A stretch of 64,000 nt of DNA from Massilia sp. CFBP 13721 (GCF_014842025.1 NZ_JACYUY010000002.1:1-64000), one strand, 5' to 3'. Shown: positions 51,803-61,224, counted from the first letter of the stretch. Made by a program: numbers and translations. Notes: generated by a model from the letters alone, not told the origin.

Positions 51803-52039
51803 CTTGTTTCCTTGGTCGGGGCATCGCGCCGGCCCGGCGCCTCGGGGCCGCCGGCAAAGTCTTCTGTATTGTACCTTAGACAATTGGCGCTTTTTCCATG
51901 CCGCGCCCGCCGCGCCTGCCGGTGGCTGGCGGCGCGCGCGGGCGCGAATATGCGAAAATGGCGAGCTGGCCCCCTCCCATGGTGGGCCGGATTTCCCGCG
52001 GCGCCGCCCGGCGCCCCCACCGCGAGCGAAAAGAGCAAA
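51803..52039. other. Divergent region between the ligase and msbA genes
   Basis: 237 bases that must carry both promoters. A possible minus-strand -10 TACAAT lies at 51868-51873. Nothing else recognisable. Confidence 0.35.
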
Positions 52040-53770
52040 TTGGATAACAGTGTCATCGTCAAGCGCCTGTGGGCGTTCATCAAACCGTATAGCGGCCGCG
52101 CCTACATGGCGCTGCTGGCGATGGCGCTCACCGCCGCGACCCAGCCGCTGCTCGGTAAAGCCTTGCAGCTGTTGCTGGACAAGGGTTTTAAAGAGAACGT
52201 GCCGTTTCCGCTGTGGTGGATTCCGGCCGTGCTGGTCTCGATCTTCATCCTGCGCGGCATCGGCACCTTCGCCACCGCCTACCTGAACAACTGGGTCATC
52301 AGCCGCGTGCTGAACGACCTGCGCGCCAAACTGTTCGACCGCCTGCTGCGCCTGCCGGCGGCGCGCTTCCAGGAAGAGTCGACCGGCAAGATCATCAACA
52401 CCGTGATCGGCGACGTGCGCCAGGTGGTCGACATGATCAACTCGGTCTTCATCGCCTGCGTGCGCGACACGCTGGTCGTGATCGGCCTGCTCGGCACGCT
52501 GCTGTACCTGAACTGGCGCCTGACCCTGGTGGCCGTCATCGTCATGCCGCTCACCGCCGGCATCGTGCGCACCACCACCAAGCGCCTGCGCCACATGCAC
52601 CGCGAGAACCAGCGCGTGACCGCCGAGATGACGCAAGTGGTCGAAGAAGCGGCGCGCGGGCACCAGGTGATCCGCGTGTTTTCCGGCGAGCGTTACGAGC
52701 GCCGCCGTTTCGACACCCGCAGCGAGGCGCTGCGCGGCTTTTCGCAGCGCAGTACCGTCGCCTTTGCCGCCACCACGCCGATCACGCAAATCGCCACCGC
52801 CATGACGCTGTCGCTGGTGATCGTGCTGGCGATTCGCGCCGACATGACGGTCGGCGAGTTCACGCAATTCGTGACGATGATGCTGATGCTGCTCACGCCG
52901 TTGAAATCGCTGGCGGAAGTGAACGGCCCGATGCAGCGCGGGATCGCCGCCGCCGAAACCGTGTTCGAGATGATCGATTCGCCGGTCGAGGAAGACACCG
53001 GCACGCGCGAACTGGCAAGGGCTGCAGGCCATCTGCGCTTCGAGAACGTGCGCTTCCACTATCCGAACGCCGCGAATGCCGCGCTGCAGGACGTGACGCT
53101 CGATATCCAGCCCGGCCAGACGGTGGCCCTGGTCGGCGTCTCGGGCGGCGGCAAATCGACCTTTGTGAACCTCGCCACCCGCTTCTACGATCCGCAAGGC
53201 GGGCGCATCCTGCTCGACGGCGTGCCTTACCGCGACCTGAAGCTGGCCAGCCTGCGCGCCCAGCTGGCGATGGTGAGCCAGAACGTGGTGCTGTTCGACG
53301 ACACGCTGGCGGCCAACATCGCCTATGGCGTCGAGCGCATCGACTACGAGCGCCTGGCCGCAGCGATCAAGGCGGCGCACCTGACGGACGTGGTGGCGCG
53401 CCTGCCGGACGGCGTCGAATCGATGATCGGCGAGAACGGCATGCGCCTGTCCGGCGGCCAGCGCCAGCGCGTGGCGATCGCGCGCGCGATCTACAAGGAC
53501 GCGCCGATCCTGATCCTCGACGAGGCGACCTCCGCCCTCGACAACGAATCCGAACGCGCCGTGCAGGCCGCGCTCGACACCCTGATGTCCGGCCGCACCA
53601 CCATCGTCATCGCGCACCGGCTGTCGACCATCGAGCGTGCCGACCGCATCGTCGTGATGGAAGGCGGGCGCATCGTCGAGCAGGGCACGCATGACGCGCT
53701 GCTGGCGCAGGGCGGCATGTACGCCAACCTGTACCGCCTGCAGTTCGCCGCCGCGGTGGCCGAAGAATGA
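52040..53770 (+). CDS. msbA: Lipid A export ABC transporter (MsbA)
   Basis: A 576-residue half-transporter, close to E. coli MsbA (582). Six membrane helices (about 15-320) include FQEESTGKIINTVIGDVRQV. The ATPase has Walker A GVSGGGKST, Q-loop SQNVVLFDDTL, signature RLSGGQRQRVAIARA, Walker B ILILDEATSALD and IAHRLSTIERAD. It flips lipid A-core across the inner membrane as a homodimer. The start is TTG 52040 with AAGAG five bases upstream; an ATG start would need a GC-rich, low-complexity extension. It overlaps waaF by 4 bases. Confidence 0.93.
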   Translation: MDNSVIVKRLWAFIKPYSGRAYMALLAMALTAATQPLLGKALQLLLDKGFKENVPFPLWWIPAVLVSIFILRGIGTFATAYLNNWVISRVLNDLRAKLFDRLLRLPAARFQEESTGKIINTVIGDVRQVVDMINSVFIACVRDTLVVIGLLGTLLYLNWRLTLVAVIVMPLTAGIVRTTTKRLRHMHRENQRVTAEMTQVVEEAARGHQVIRVFSGERYERRRFDTRSEALRGFSQRSTVAFAATTPITQIATAMTLSLVIVLAIRADMTVGEFTQFVTMMLMLLTPLKSLAEVNGPMQRGIAAAETVFEMIDSPVEEDTGTRELARAAGHLRFENVRFHYPNAANAALQDVTLDIQPGQTVALVGVSGGGKSTFVNLATRFYDPQGGRILLDGVPYRDLKLASLRAQLAMVSQNVVLFDDTLAANIAYGVERIDYERLAAAIKAAHLTDVVARLPDGVESMIGENGMRLSGGQRQRVAIARAIYKDAPILILDEATSALDNESERAVQAALDTLMSGRTTIVIAHRLSTIERADRIVVMEGGRIVEQGTHDALLAQGGMYANLYRLQFAAAVAEE

Positions 53771-54792
53771 GCGGGCGCACCCTCGTCATCTCGCCCAACT
53801 GGATCGGCGACGCCGTGATGGCGCAGCCGCTGCTGCAGCGCCTCAAGCAGCAGCATCCGGGGCGCCCGATCGACGTGCTGGCGCCGCCCGCGGTGGCGCC
53901 GGTGTGGCGCGCCGCGCCCGAAGTGGACACCGTGCTCGAAACGCCGTTCCGGCACAAGGCGCTGCAACTGCGCGAGCGCTGGAAGTATGCGCAGGTGCTG
54001 CGCGCGCGCGGCTATGTCGACGCCTACGTGCTGCCGAATACCCTGAAATATGCGCTGATCCCGTGGCTGGCCGGCATCCGGCGCCGCGTCGGCTACAAGG
54101 GAGAGATGCGCTATGGCCTGGTGAACGTGATGCATCACGACGACGCGCCGCCGCGCCCGATGGTGCCGTTCTATGCGGCGCTGGCGCTGGCGCCCGATGC
54201 GCCGCTGGCGCCGGCGCCGCGCCCGCGCCTGCAGGTAGCAGGCGAACGGATCGCAGCGGCCTGCGCGCGCCTCGGCATCGATAGCGCGCGGCCGCTGGTC
54301 GTGTTCGCGCCCGGCGCCGAATTCGGCCCGGCCAAGCGCTGGCCGCCGCGCCACTTCGGCGCGCTGGCGCAGGCCATCCTCACCCAGCATGGCGACGCCC
54401 AGATCGCCCTGCTCGGTTCTCCCAAGGACCGCGAGACCGGCGACGAAGTGCTGGCCGCTGCGGGCGCCGCGGCGGCATCGATGCGCAACCTGGCCGGCGA
54501 AACGAAACTCGACGAGGCGTTCGCGCTGATTGCGCGTGCGGCCGCGGTGGTGGCCAACGATTCGGGGCTGCTGCACGTCGCCTCGAGCCTGAACCGGCCG
54601 GTGATCGCGCTGTACGGCCCGACCGATCCGGACCACGCGCCACCGTTTTCCGACATCGCGCGCGCGCTGTCGCTGCGCATCGACTGCGCGCCCTGCCGCC
54701 AGCGCGAATGCCCGCTCGGGCATCACGATTGCATGGAAAAGATGGAGGCGCCGCTGGTGTGGAAGGCGTTGGCGCCGATGCTGGCGCGGTAG
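53767..54792 (+). CDS. waaF: ADP-heptose:LPS heptosyltransferase II
   Basis: A 341-residue GT9-family enzyme. LVISPNWIGDAVMAQPLL, the FAPGAEFGPAKRWPPRHF loop and NDSGLLHVASSLNRPVIALYGPTDPDH are diagnostic. CAPCRQRECPLGHHDCM near the end is the usual Cys cluster of WaaF. It adds the second heptose to the inner core in the cytoplasm before MsbA exports the molecule. Its ATG overlaps the msbA stop (ATGA), so the two are coupled. A cluster of palindromic repeats follows instead of a classic terminator. Confidence 0.94.
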   Translation: MSGRTLVISPNWIGDAVMAQPLLQRLKQQHPGRPIDVLAPPAVAPVWRAAPEVDTVLETPFRHKALQLRERWKYAQVLRARGYVDAYVLPNTLKYALIPWLAGIRRRVGYKGEMRYGLVNVMHHDDAPPRPMVPFYAALALAPDAPLAPAPRPRLQVAGERIAAACARLGIDSARPLVVFAPGAEFGPAKRWPPRHFGALAQAILTQHGDAQIALLGSPKDRETGDEVLAAAGAAAASMRNLAGETKLDEAFALIARAAAVVANDSGLLHVASSLNRPVIALYGPTDPDHAPPFSDIARALSLRIDCAPCRQRECPLGHHDCMEKMEAPLVWKALAPMLAR

Positions 54793-54818
54793 ACGTTCGG
54801 GTATGCCCGGACACGAAA

Positions 54819-55145
54819 CGCGTGGGCATGCCCACCCTACGTGAATCGGCTAGCGCTTGTTCGAAGCCCGTGGCCGGCGTGCACCGTAGGGTGGGCTCTC
54901 GAGCCCACGCGGTCGTGCGATGAAACAACCGCAACGCATGACATCGGACGTACGACTGGCGTCCAACGGTCGGGCAGGTTTGGACACGAAAAACGCGTGG
55001 GCTCGAGAGCCCACCCTACGTTACGCGCCAGTCAACGGCTTGCTCTAGGCACTTGGCTAGTGTGTACCGTAGGGCGGGCATGCCCGCGCGTTCGTACAGC
55101 GACTTAACCCGCAACGCATAACGCCGGGCGCACAGCCCGGCGTCG
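54819..55145. repeat. Cluster of four alternating GTAGGGTGGGC palindromes
   Basis: Copies at 54819-54841 (minus), 54885-54912 (plus), 54994-55020 (minus) and 55068-55090 (plus, with a GTAGGGCGGGC arm). A related GCCGGGC/GCCCGGC hairpin lies near 55130-55143. Orientation alternates, making large inverted structures between two convergent genes. Except for these copies I see nothing else in the 362-base gap. Confidence 0.85.
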
Positions 55146-55154
55146 ACCGAACAA

Positions 55155-57416
55155 TCAGCTCGCGTAATGCGCCGCTTCGCCGGGCAGCTCGCCACCGTCG
55201 GCCGCGTGCTCTTCGAGCGCCTTGATGTAGCGCGCCAGGGCGTCCTCGAGCGAGGGCAGCAGCATGCCGCGTTCGCTGCCCAGGGCCGAGTAGTGCGGAC
55301 GCACCGCCACATACCCCAGTTCCGTCGCCGGCCGTTCTTCCAGCGTGCGCGGCTCGACGCCGGCCACCTCGCAGGCCTTGCGCGCCAGGTCGGCCCAGGT
55401 CACGGGCTGGCCGTTGGTGAGATGCCAGACGCCGCGTTCGCGGTCGATCATCAGGTCGAGGCTGGCGTTGACCAGGTCGGGCACGTAGGTCGGCGTCACC
55501 ACCAGGTCGTTCGAGGCCGTGAACGGCTGGCCGGCCTTCATCGCCGCCAGCGCCTGCGTCACGAAGTTGTGCCGGTCCCAGGGGCCGAAGAACGAGCTGG
55601 TGCGGATGATCAGCGCCTGCGGATCGGCTTCCAGCACGCGCAGTTCGGCTTCGGCCTTGCTGCGGCCATACACGCCCAGCGGCGCCACCGGGTCGGACTC
55701 GAGGTAAGGGGTGTCCTTGGCGCCGTCGAACACCAGGTCGGTCGAGAAGGTCATGAAGCGCAGCGCATGGCGGATGCAGGCCAGGGCCAGGATGTTCGGC
55801 CCGAGCGTATTGCCGTCCATGCAGTTCTCGACGTCGGTCTCGGCATCGTCGACGCGCACGTAGCCGCCGGCGTTGATGATCGCCCAGGGCTTGAAGTGCT
55901 GGATTGCCGCTTCGACCGAGGCCGGGTCGGTGATGTCCATGTCCTCGCGCGTGAGCACGTGGCAGGCCAGGTTGCGCTTCTTGCAGATGCGCGCGAAGGC
56001 CGAACCGAGGGTGCCGGTGGCGCCGGTGATCAGGATCGGCTGTACGTGGGCCGACTTGAACTGGCTGCGCACCGCGATGTCCGCCACGGCGGTGCGGGTG
56101 GCGACCGGTTTGCACATGAAGCGGTCCGGACGGCGCCACCAGCCTTCACCTTGCAGCACCGGGTTGGTCAGCGGGCGGCCGGAGGACAGTTCGCGCATCA
56201 GGTTGGCGACCGCCGTCGGACGCGGTTCCGGACCGCGCACGTCGAACGGCCCCGGTTCGTAGTAGCCGCGGCATTCGGTCACCAGGCAGTTCCAGTCGTA
56301 GGAACCGAGCAGGGCCCAGACAGTGACGGCGCGCACGTCGGCGCCTTTTTCACGCACCTTCTTTGCGGCGTTCCAGATCTCGACCAGCCAGCGCATCTGG
56401 TCTTCGCGGTTGGCGTCGATGTGGGCTTCGGTGACCGCGATCGGCAGCCCGTAGCGTTCCCAGCATTCCTGCAGCAGCGGGCCGATGCCCGGAGTCGGCG
56501 TGGCCAGCACGCGCGGCGTTTCGATGTCGGCAAATACCTGGCCGTCGTAGCTGCCCCAGCGGCTTTCCGGATAACGCTCGCGGCGGTGGTCGATCCAGCG
56601 CTCGCTGGTGGCATAGTAGTTGACGCCGACGATGTCGGGCGGGCAGGGATTCTCGCGGAACCACTGCAATTCTTCCGGCGTGGCGCCGGAGTCGATCAGG
56701 TAGCCGTACATCTTGTGGTGTTCGTCGATCATTCCGCACAGCAGGTCCCAGCCCAGCCAGCGCCGCTCGTTGAAGAAGTCGACCAGCTCCTGCATTTCCG
56801 GCGTGCCGTAGGTTTTCGACAGGTCGTCGGTCGCCACCAGCTTGGCGTCCGGGTTGACTTCACGGATGGCGCGCATCGCCAGCACCGTGCCGCGGCATTC
56901 GCCGATCAGGGCACGGATGAAGATCTCGTGGGACTCGCCATGCGGGTACCAGACGCCATACAAGCCTGAAAAGCGCGCTGTGGTCAGTGGTTCGTTGACC
57001 GGGGTGTAATACTCCGCCCACGGGTAGCGGCGGGCTACCGCGCCGGCGTATTCGGCGAGCTTTTCGGGAAAGTCGGCATCGACCAGGCTGGTGTGACGCG
57101 GACCGCTGCCATGGTGCAGCAGGCCGACGATCGGGGTCACGCCCAGGCGCTGCAGCACCGGCAGGCGCTCGTCGGACCAGGTCCAGTCGGCATCCTCGAT
57201 GCGATCGGGGGCCACGCATTCCCACAGGACGGGGTAGCGGATGGCCTTGATGCCGAGGGAGGCGAAGCGTTCGATGTCTTGCAGGCGGCCGACGTGGCCA
57301 TTGCGTTCCATCTGGCTGAAGTAATTATCACGTACACGATTGACTGTGCACTCAAGTCCGCCCCAAAGCGCCAGCTCTGTTGCAGTGACCGGCTGGATCT
57401 GCTTGTCGATGTTCAT
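55155..57416 (-). CDS. Fusion of GH1-like glycosidase and RmlD-like sugar-nucleotide reductase
   Basis: A 753-residue two-domain protein. Residues about 12-425 are a family-1 glycoside hydrolase-like barrel: acid/base Glu in TPVNEPLTT (E142), NYYAT, and a nucleophile-position Glu in AVTEAHID (E330), where most GH1 enzymes have TENG. Residues about 460-750 are an RmlD-like (dTDP-4-dehydrorhamnose reductase) extended SDR with ITGATGTLGSAFARI and the catalytic YGRSK (Y583, K587). No frameshift lies between them. Joining a hydrolase to a nucleotide-sugar reductase is odd; the hydrolase part may bind a glycan. It has its own long upstream region. Confidence 0.87.
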   Translation of the reverse strand: MNIDKQIQPVTATELALWGGLECTVNRVRDNYFSQMERNGHVGRLQDIERFASLGIKAIRYPVLWECVAPDRIEDADWTWSDERLPVLQRLGVTPIVGLLHHGSGPRHTSLVDADFPEKLAEYAGAVARRYPWAEYYTPVNEPLTTARFSGLYGVWYPHGESHEIFIRALIGECRGTVLAMRAIREVNPDAKLVATDDLSKTYGTPEMQELVDFFNERRWLGWDLLCGMIDEHHKMYGYLIDSGATPEELQWFRENPCPPDIVGVNYYATSERWIDHRRERYPESRWGSYDGQVFADIETPRVLATPTPGIGPLLQECWERYGLPIAVTEAHIDANREDQMRWLVEIWNAAKKVREKGADVRAVTVWALLGSYDWNCLVTECRGYYEPGPFDVRGPEPRPTAVANLMRELSSGRPLTNPVLQGEGWWRRPDRFMCKPVATRTAVADIAVRSQFKSAHVQPILITGATGTLGSAFARICKKRNLACHVLTREDMDITDPASVEAAIQHFKPWAIINAGGYVRVDDAETDVENCMDGNTLGPNILALACIRHALRFMTFSTDLVFDGAKDTPYLESDPVAPLGVYGRSKAEAELRVLEADPQALIIRTSSFFGPWDRHNFVTQALAAMKAGQPFTASNDLVVTPTYVPDLVNASLDLMIDRERGVWHLTNGQPVTWADLARKACEVAGVEPRTLEERPATELGYVAVRPHYSALGSERGMLLPSLEDALARYIKALEEHAADGGELPGEAAHYAS

Positions 57417-57662
57417 GAGAAATACCTGCTAGTTATGAGACAGGCTCCAGCCTAACGGCCACACGCAGGCCGTTGTGTGAAACGGCGAACATATAAGATA
57501 AATTTCGGACTAGTCCTACTTTTTAGCTTAACAACCATTTCCTCTGCTAAATATCGCTCATCTGCATCGAAATCGTGCGCTTCTGTTCGGCGGGCACGTG
57601 CAGAATTGTCACATTATTGTTTATTCAGCAATTCCGTCAAAACGAAAGCGCGGGAGCGGCTT
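57417..57662. other. Divergent AT-rich intergenic region
   Basis: 246 bases, clearly AT-richer than the surroundings. It holds the hairpin AACGGCC (57455-57461)/GGCCGTT (57469-57475) just upstream of the fusion gene and the likely promoters of both neighbours (a TTGTCACATTATTG stretch near 57605). No further gene seen. Confidence 0.4.
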
Positions 57663-57899
57663 ATGTATATGGTGTATTGGACGATTATTGAGGAAACGGA
57701 TTGCCGTCCCCATGCGCAAGGATTCGGCACCGACGAAATGGTCAAGGCCATGGGTTTCATGGAAGAGCTGCGGCGGCGCCAGCGCGCGGGCGAGGGCGTG
57801 CGCTTCATTACGATGTGTTCCGAGCACCCGGAATCGGTAGGGCATCCGGGGGTGGACGTGACGGGGCTGGATTACGACTGGAAGAAGCGGCGGCGCTGA
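57663..57899 (+). CDS. Small conserved hypothetical protein
   Basis: A 78-residue protein: MYMVYWTIIEETDCRPHAQG, then GTDEMVKAMGFMEELRRRQRAG and a WKKRRR end. GGGAG lies about 7 bases before ATG 57663. The pattern (VYWT, HAQ-F, FMEELRRRQRAGEGVRFITM) recurs in small proteins of Burkholderiales as far as I recall, so it is likely real. It has no signal peptide or membrane helix. A longer frame upstream to 57477 has no ribosome binding site. Function unknown. Confidence 0.7.
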   Translation: MYMVYWTIIEETDCRPHAQGFGTDEMVKAMGFMEELRRRQRAGEGVRFITMCSEHPESVGHPGVDVTGLDYDWKKRRR

Positions 57900-57928
57900 A
57901 GGGAGGGGAGAGGCGGCCGCCGTAAAAA

Positions 57929-58570
57929 TCAGGACTGCTTCAGCTGGCCGATGACGCTGGCCACCTTGGTGGTGATCACGTCGATCGCCGGGCCATTCGC
58001 GCCGTGCGGCAGGATGACGTCGGCCTGGCGCCGGGTCGGCTCGATGAACTGCTTGTGCATCGGGCGCACGGTTTCCAGGTACTGGCCGACGATGCTCTCC
58101 ACGGTGCGGCCGCGTTCGGTGATATCGCGCTGCATGCGGCGGATGAAGCGCACGTCGGCGGCGGTATCGACAAAGATCTTCAGCGACATCATCTTGCGCA
58201 AGTCCGCGTCGTACAGGGCGAACAGGCCCTCGATCACGATCACCGGCGCCGGTTTCACTGGAATGGTGCGGTCGGAGCGGTTGTCGATCGTGAAGTCGTA
58301 CTCCGGCATCTCGATCGCTTCGCCATTGCGCAGGGCGCGCACGTGCTGCACCAGCAGCGGCCAGTCGAAGGCCTGCGGATGGTCGTAATTCTGCTTGCGC
58401 CGTACTTCGGGCGTCAGGTCGGACTGGTCGCGGTAGTAATCGTCCTGCATCACCACCGACACCATCTCGGTGCCGAACGACGCCAGCACCTGCTGGGTCA
58501 CGGTCGACTTGCCACTGCCGCTACCGCCGGCGACACCAATCACAAACGGAGAAAAGGAAAGCTCATTCAT
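57929..58570 (-). CDS. udk: Uridine kinase
   Basis: A 213-residue P-loop kinase. Walker A is GGSGSGKS (residues 15-22). VVMQDDYYRDQSDLTPEVR and NYDHPQAFDWPLL are the uridine-binding signatures, and IVIEGLFALYD and RRMQRDITERGR complete the family. It phosphorylates uridine and cytidine to UMP/CMP in pyrimidine salvage. It is a single gene, convergent with the small gene upstream, with a 29-base gap. Confidence 0.95.
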   Translation of the reverse strand: MNELSFSPFVIGVAGGSGSGKSTVTQQVLASFGTEMVSVVMQDDYYRDQSDLTPEVRRKQNYDHPQAFDWPLLVQHVRALRNGEAIEMPEYDFTIDNRSDRTIPVKPAPVIVIEGLFALYDADLRKMMSLKIFVDTAADVRFIRRMQRDITERGRTVESIVGQYLETVRPMHKQFIEPTRRQADVILPHGANGPAIDVITTKVASVIGQLKQS

Positions 58571-58726
58571 CCCGACATGATACCGGAGCGGCGGCGGGCC
58601 TGCAGCGTGGTTTGCTGAATTGGTGGTACGGCGGCGTTGGGACGATAGCGTGAAGCCTGTGTTTTGGACCGGTAGAAACAGACGATCGCGGCCGATTTCC
58701 GATGGTCGGACGGCGATTGCGGGTCT

Positions 58727-59431
58727 TCATGGCACGCTGCTGCCGGTGACTGCATTTTCAGGCCGTTGCCACCTCATCAGGTCGCCCTCATCCCAGCCAT
58801 GGACATCAGTGCCTACCCCGATATCGATGAGAAACAGGTAAGGCGGTTCCCGCGTCCAGCAGCCTTCGCTACATTTCAGCCGGAAAATCATGTTGTACAT
58901 TCTGGGAACGCGCAAATCGGTCGATTCCATATAGCCCGGCTCGAACATCCGGGCATGCAGCCGCTTCTTTCCTTCCGGCGTCAGGTCGAACCAGGTACTG
59001 TCGTTCTTCTCCCACGGCTCCCATCCGCCAGCCTTGAACTGGTTCTGCAAGTTTTCAAGGATGACGACAGCTTCGTCAAAGGGCAGCGGGTCCAGCATCG
59101 GAGAGGTAGCAAGCGAGACGGCCTGGTTTTCCGAGAAGGTAAGCGCAGCGAACTTGGTGGGGGGCAGCGTGAAGCCGTGTTTCGGGTCGGTGAAATGGAT
59201 GATCACGGCCGGTTCCCTGACCCAGATCGCACCGAACTTGTGGTATCCCGGGTCATCGGCGGGCCGGTTAGAACGTTCCAGCGCCGGGTAGCTGGAATTC
59301 CTGACGACCTGCTCGAAGGTCTGACCGAGGCGGAAGGCCAGGACGGTCGGCTCCGGAGTGCGCGAGTTCCACCAAACGGTGACGACGGCGACGCCGGCGA
59401 GTAGGGCGATGCTGAAATACCTGCGCTTCAT
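58727..59431 (-). CDS. Membrane-anchored protein, candidate immunity protein of the PAAR module
   Basis: A 234-residue protein. One N-terminal membrane helix or signal anchor (YFSIALLAGVAVVTVWW) precedes a periplasmic domain of no recognised family (FRLGQTFEQVVRNSSYPALE, GCWTREPPYLFLIDIGVG with a Cys pair). Its start overlaps the stop of the DUF2515-like gene (ATGA, 59428-59431), so it is coupled to it. A periplasm-facing partner encoded right after a PAAR-linked protein is the usual position of a type VI immunity gene. Function is inferred from context only. Confidence 0.5.
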   Translation of the reverse strand: MKRRYFSIALLAGVAVVTVWWNSRTPEPTVLAFRLGQTFEQVVRNSSYPALERSNRPADDPGYHKFGAIWVREPAVIIHFTDPKHGFTLPPTKFAALTFSENQAVSLATSPMLDPLPFDEAVVILENLQNQFKAGGWEPWEKNDSTWFDLTPEGKKRLHARMFEPGYMESTDLRVPRMYNMIFRLKCSEGCWTREPPYLFLIDIGVGTDVHGWDEGDLMRWQRPENAVTGSSVP

Positions 59432-60498
59432 GCAACACTCCCGCCAGCGGCGATCGCGCGGATTGATGCCTCAACGTAGGGTCGCTCCGGCCCGTTCAGG
59501 AGGTCGTGGAATTGTCTGGCGGCTGCCAGCACGAACGGCATACGCTGCTCCACCACCCACAGCTGCGCATTCTTGTTGCGGGAGAACCAGGACGTGAAAC
59601 CGGTCTTCGCCCGGCACTCGGCTGATAAGGTCAGCTTGATTTCCTGGTAGTCGCCAGTCGGGAATCCGGTCGCCCAAGCATACTGGTTCATGGCAAGCAG
59701 CTTCTGCAGGACGAGATCGTTGTACATGATTTTTTGGAGGACGTTCACTTGTTCGTGCTGGGCGAGGTGTTCTACGCTCAGCAGCAGCTTTCCTGAATGA
59801 ATGTGCGCAAATCCATTCTTGATCTCGGCAAACGGCGTTCCAAACCGAAGCGTTTCCCTATTCACCGCCCAATAAATCGAATACTTCTCGTTTTGCCTTT
59901 TTGAAAGATAGGTATCGAACTCGTTCCACCCCCGCTCCATGAAAAACCTGTGCAGCGGATAAATATCCAAAAACAGATGCGCATTCCCGAAGCCCAGCTT
60001 CGTGTACATGTACTGCGCCGCGGCCTCCGTGCCGGACTGCACCAGTGTGGAGGCGCCTGCGCCGGGATAGGCGGCAAAGGCGTGCCCCACTTGTTCGCGC
60101 ACGCGGCGGTTCTTCTCGCTGACCTCGGCCGAATGCAGCAGCCCGCACCCCACCTGCTTCGACGCGAACGCCGCCAATCCCGCCCATTGAAACCGGTTAT
60201 CCGCCAGCCATAACTTCGCATACGCCGCATTGATGCGCCGGTTGCGCTCGCGGTCGTTGCCTTCCAGGCTGCCGTCGATGGTGAGGATCTTTTCGGCTTC
60301 GACCTGGAAGGTGCCCCACAGGTGTTCCGGCGTCAGGATCGGGACGCCGATCGCCTTTTCCACGGTGGCCGCCGGGCCGACGCAGTGGTGCAGCTTGCAC
60401 TCGGCGATCGGCTTGATGTTGCGGTGGATGGGAATGCCGTGGTACTTGTGCCTGGCGAACCAGGGATTCGGCGCGCCGGGGACGTAACGGGCCTGCAT
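59428..60498 (-). CDS. DUF2515-like protein linked to PAAR, candidate type VI effector
   Basis: A 356-residue soluble protein without signal peptide. RFQWAGLAAFASKQVGCGLL, LFLDIYPLHRFFMERG and LAQHEQVNVLQKIMYND resemble the DUF2515 pattern found in Bacillus YppC and, in proteobacteria, next to PAAR genes. No catalytic motif of a known toxin was seen. It begins 10 bases after the PAAR stop, so it is on the same transcript. Interpretation as effector cargo rests on gene order; a housekeeping role cannot be excluded. Confidence 0.5.
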   Translation of the reverse strand: MQARYVPGAPNPWFARHKYHGIPIHRNIKPIAECKLHHCVGPAATVEKAIGVPILTPEHLWGTFQVEAEKILTIDGSLEGNDRERNRRINAAYAKLWLADNRFQWAGLAAFASKQVGCGLLHSAEVSEKNRRVREQVGHAFAAYPGAGASTLVQSGTEAAAQYMYTKLGFGNAHLFLDIYPLHRFFMERGWNEFDTYLSKRQNEKYSIYWAVNRETLRFGTPFAEIKNGFAHIHSGKLLLSVEHLAQHEQVNVLQKIMYNDLVLQKLLAMNQYAWATGFPTGDYQEIKLTLSAECRAKTGFTSWFSRNKNAQLWVVEQRMPFVLAAARQFHDLLNGPERPYVEASIRAIAAGGSVA

Positions 60499-60508
60499 CG
60501 GGCGCCCC

Positions 60509-61060
60509 TCAGCCGGCGTCGTCCGCCTGCCAGGTCACGGCGCCGGTCCGCTGCGCGGCGGCGAGCGGCTCGGTGCGCCCCATATCGTCGAGCAGATCCG
60601 CGCGCGTCCCCTCCGCCAGGTCGAGCCGGTACGAACCGGTGTCCAGTGGCTGCAGCGTGTCCGGATCGAGCAGCACGAGCGGCAGGTCGGCGTCGTCCGC
60701 AGCGAGCGCGGCCGCGTTGGCGCGCGCCGCTGTTTCAGTCGCGGCGGCAAGCTGGCCGGCATACCAGTTGCCGTCGATCGATTGGCACATGAAGGTTTGC
60801 GCCGCGACCAGGCGCGGCGGCGGGTTGCATTTGCAGACGCACAGGTCGTCGTGCAGGGCCACCAGGCGGCCGTCGACCGTTTCGTCCAGGCGCGGGCCGT
60901 CGGGCACGATGACGCCTTCCGACAGGCAGGCGGGGCACCAGCAAGTGTCGCCCGCGACCGCCACCGGCGCTTCGTTGATGGTCCTGAAGCGGCTGCCGGA
61001 CGTGACCTTGCCGCCGGCCGACGTCGGCGCACCGAGCGTGATGAAATATCTGTCGACCAT
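60509..61060 (-). CDS. PAAR-domain protein (type VI secretion spike tip)
   Basis: A 183-residue protein. Residues about 1-95 carry a PAAR-like domain: ITLGAPTSAGGKVTSGS, VAVAGDTCWCPACLSEG and LVALHDDLCVCKCNPPPRL, with Cys/His positions that could bind the tip zinc. A C-terminal extension of about 85 residues is Ala/Asp-rich. PAAR proteins cap VgrG and carry effectors. No vgrG, hcp or tss gene is in the window, so this is an orphan set served by a secretion system elsewhere. Confidence 0.75.
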   Translation of the reverse strand: MVDRYFITLGAPTSAGGKVTSGSRFRTINEAPVAVAGDTCWCPACLSEGVIVPDGPRLDETVDGRLVALHDDLCVCKCNPPPRLVAAQTFMCQSIDGNWYAGQLAAATETAARANAAALAADDADLPLVLLDPDTLQPLDTGSYRLDLAEGTRADLLDDMGRTEPLAAAQRTGAVTWQADDAG

Positions 61061-61224
61061 GGCGTCTTCTCCGTCTCATCGTGTTGGGCGAAGACTCCAA
61101 TCTAGCGACGGACGAGACCGCTCGTTTGCGCGAGCGCAGGAGTGTCATGTCGACAGGAGGCCGACACAGGAGAGGCCTGCCGGCGACGAGGTTGCGCGCA
61201 AGCGTCGCCGGCAACGAATACTTC

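Noticed and set aside
50501-52039. Long N-terminal extension of MsbA
   Set aside because: The frame runs antisense through the ligase gene; MsbA homology begins at the TTG at 52040, which has a ribosome binding site.
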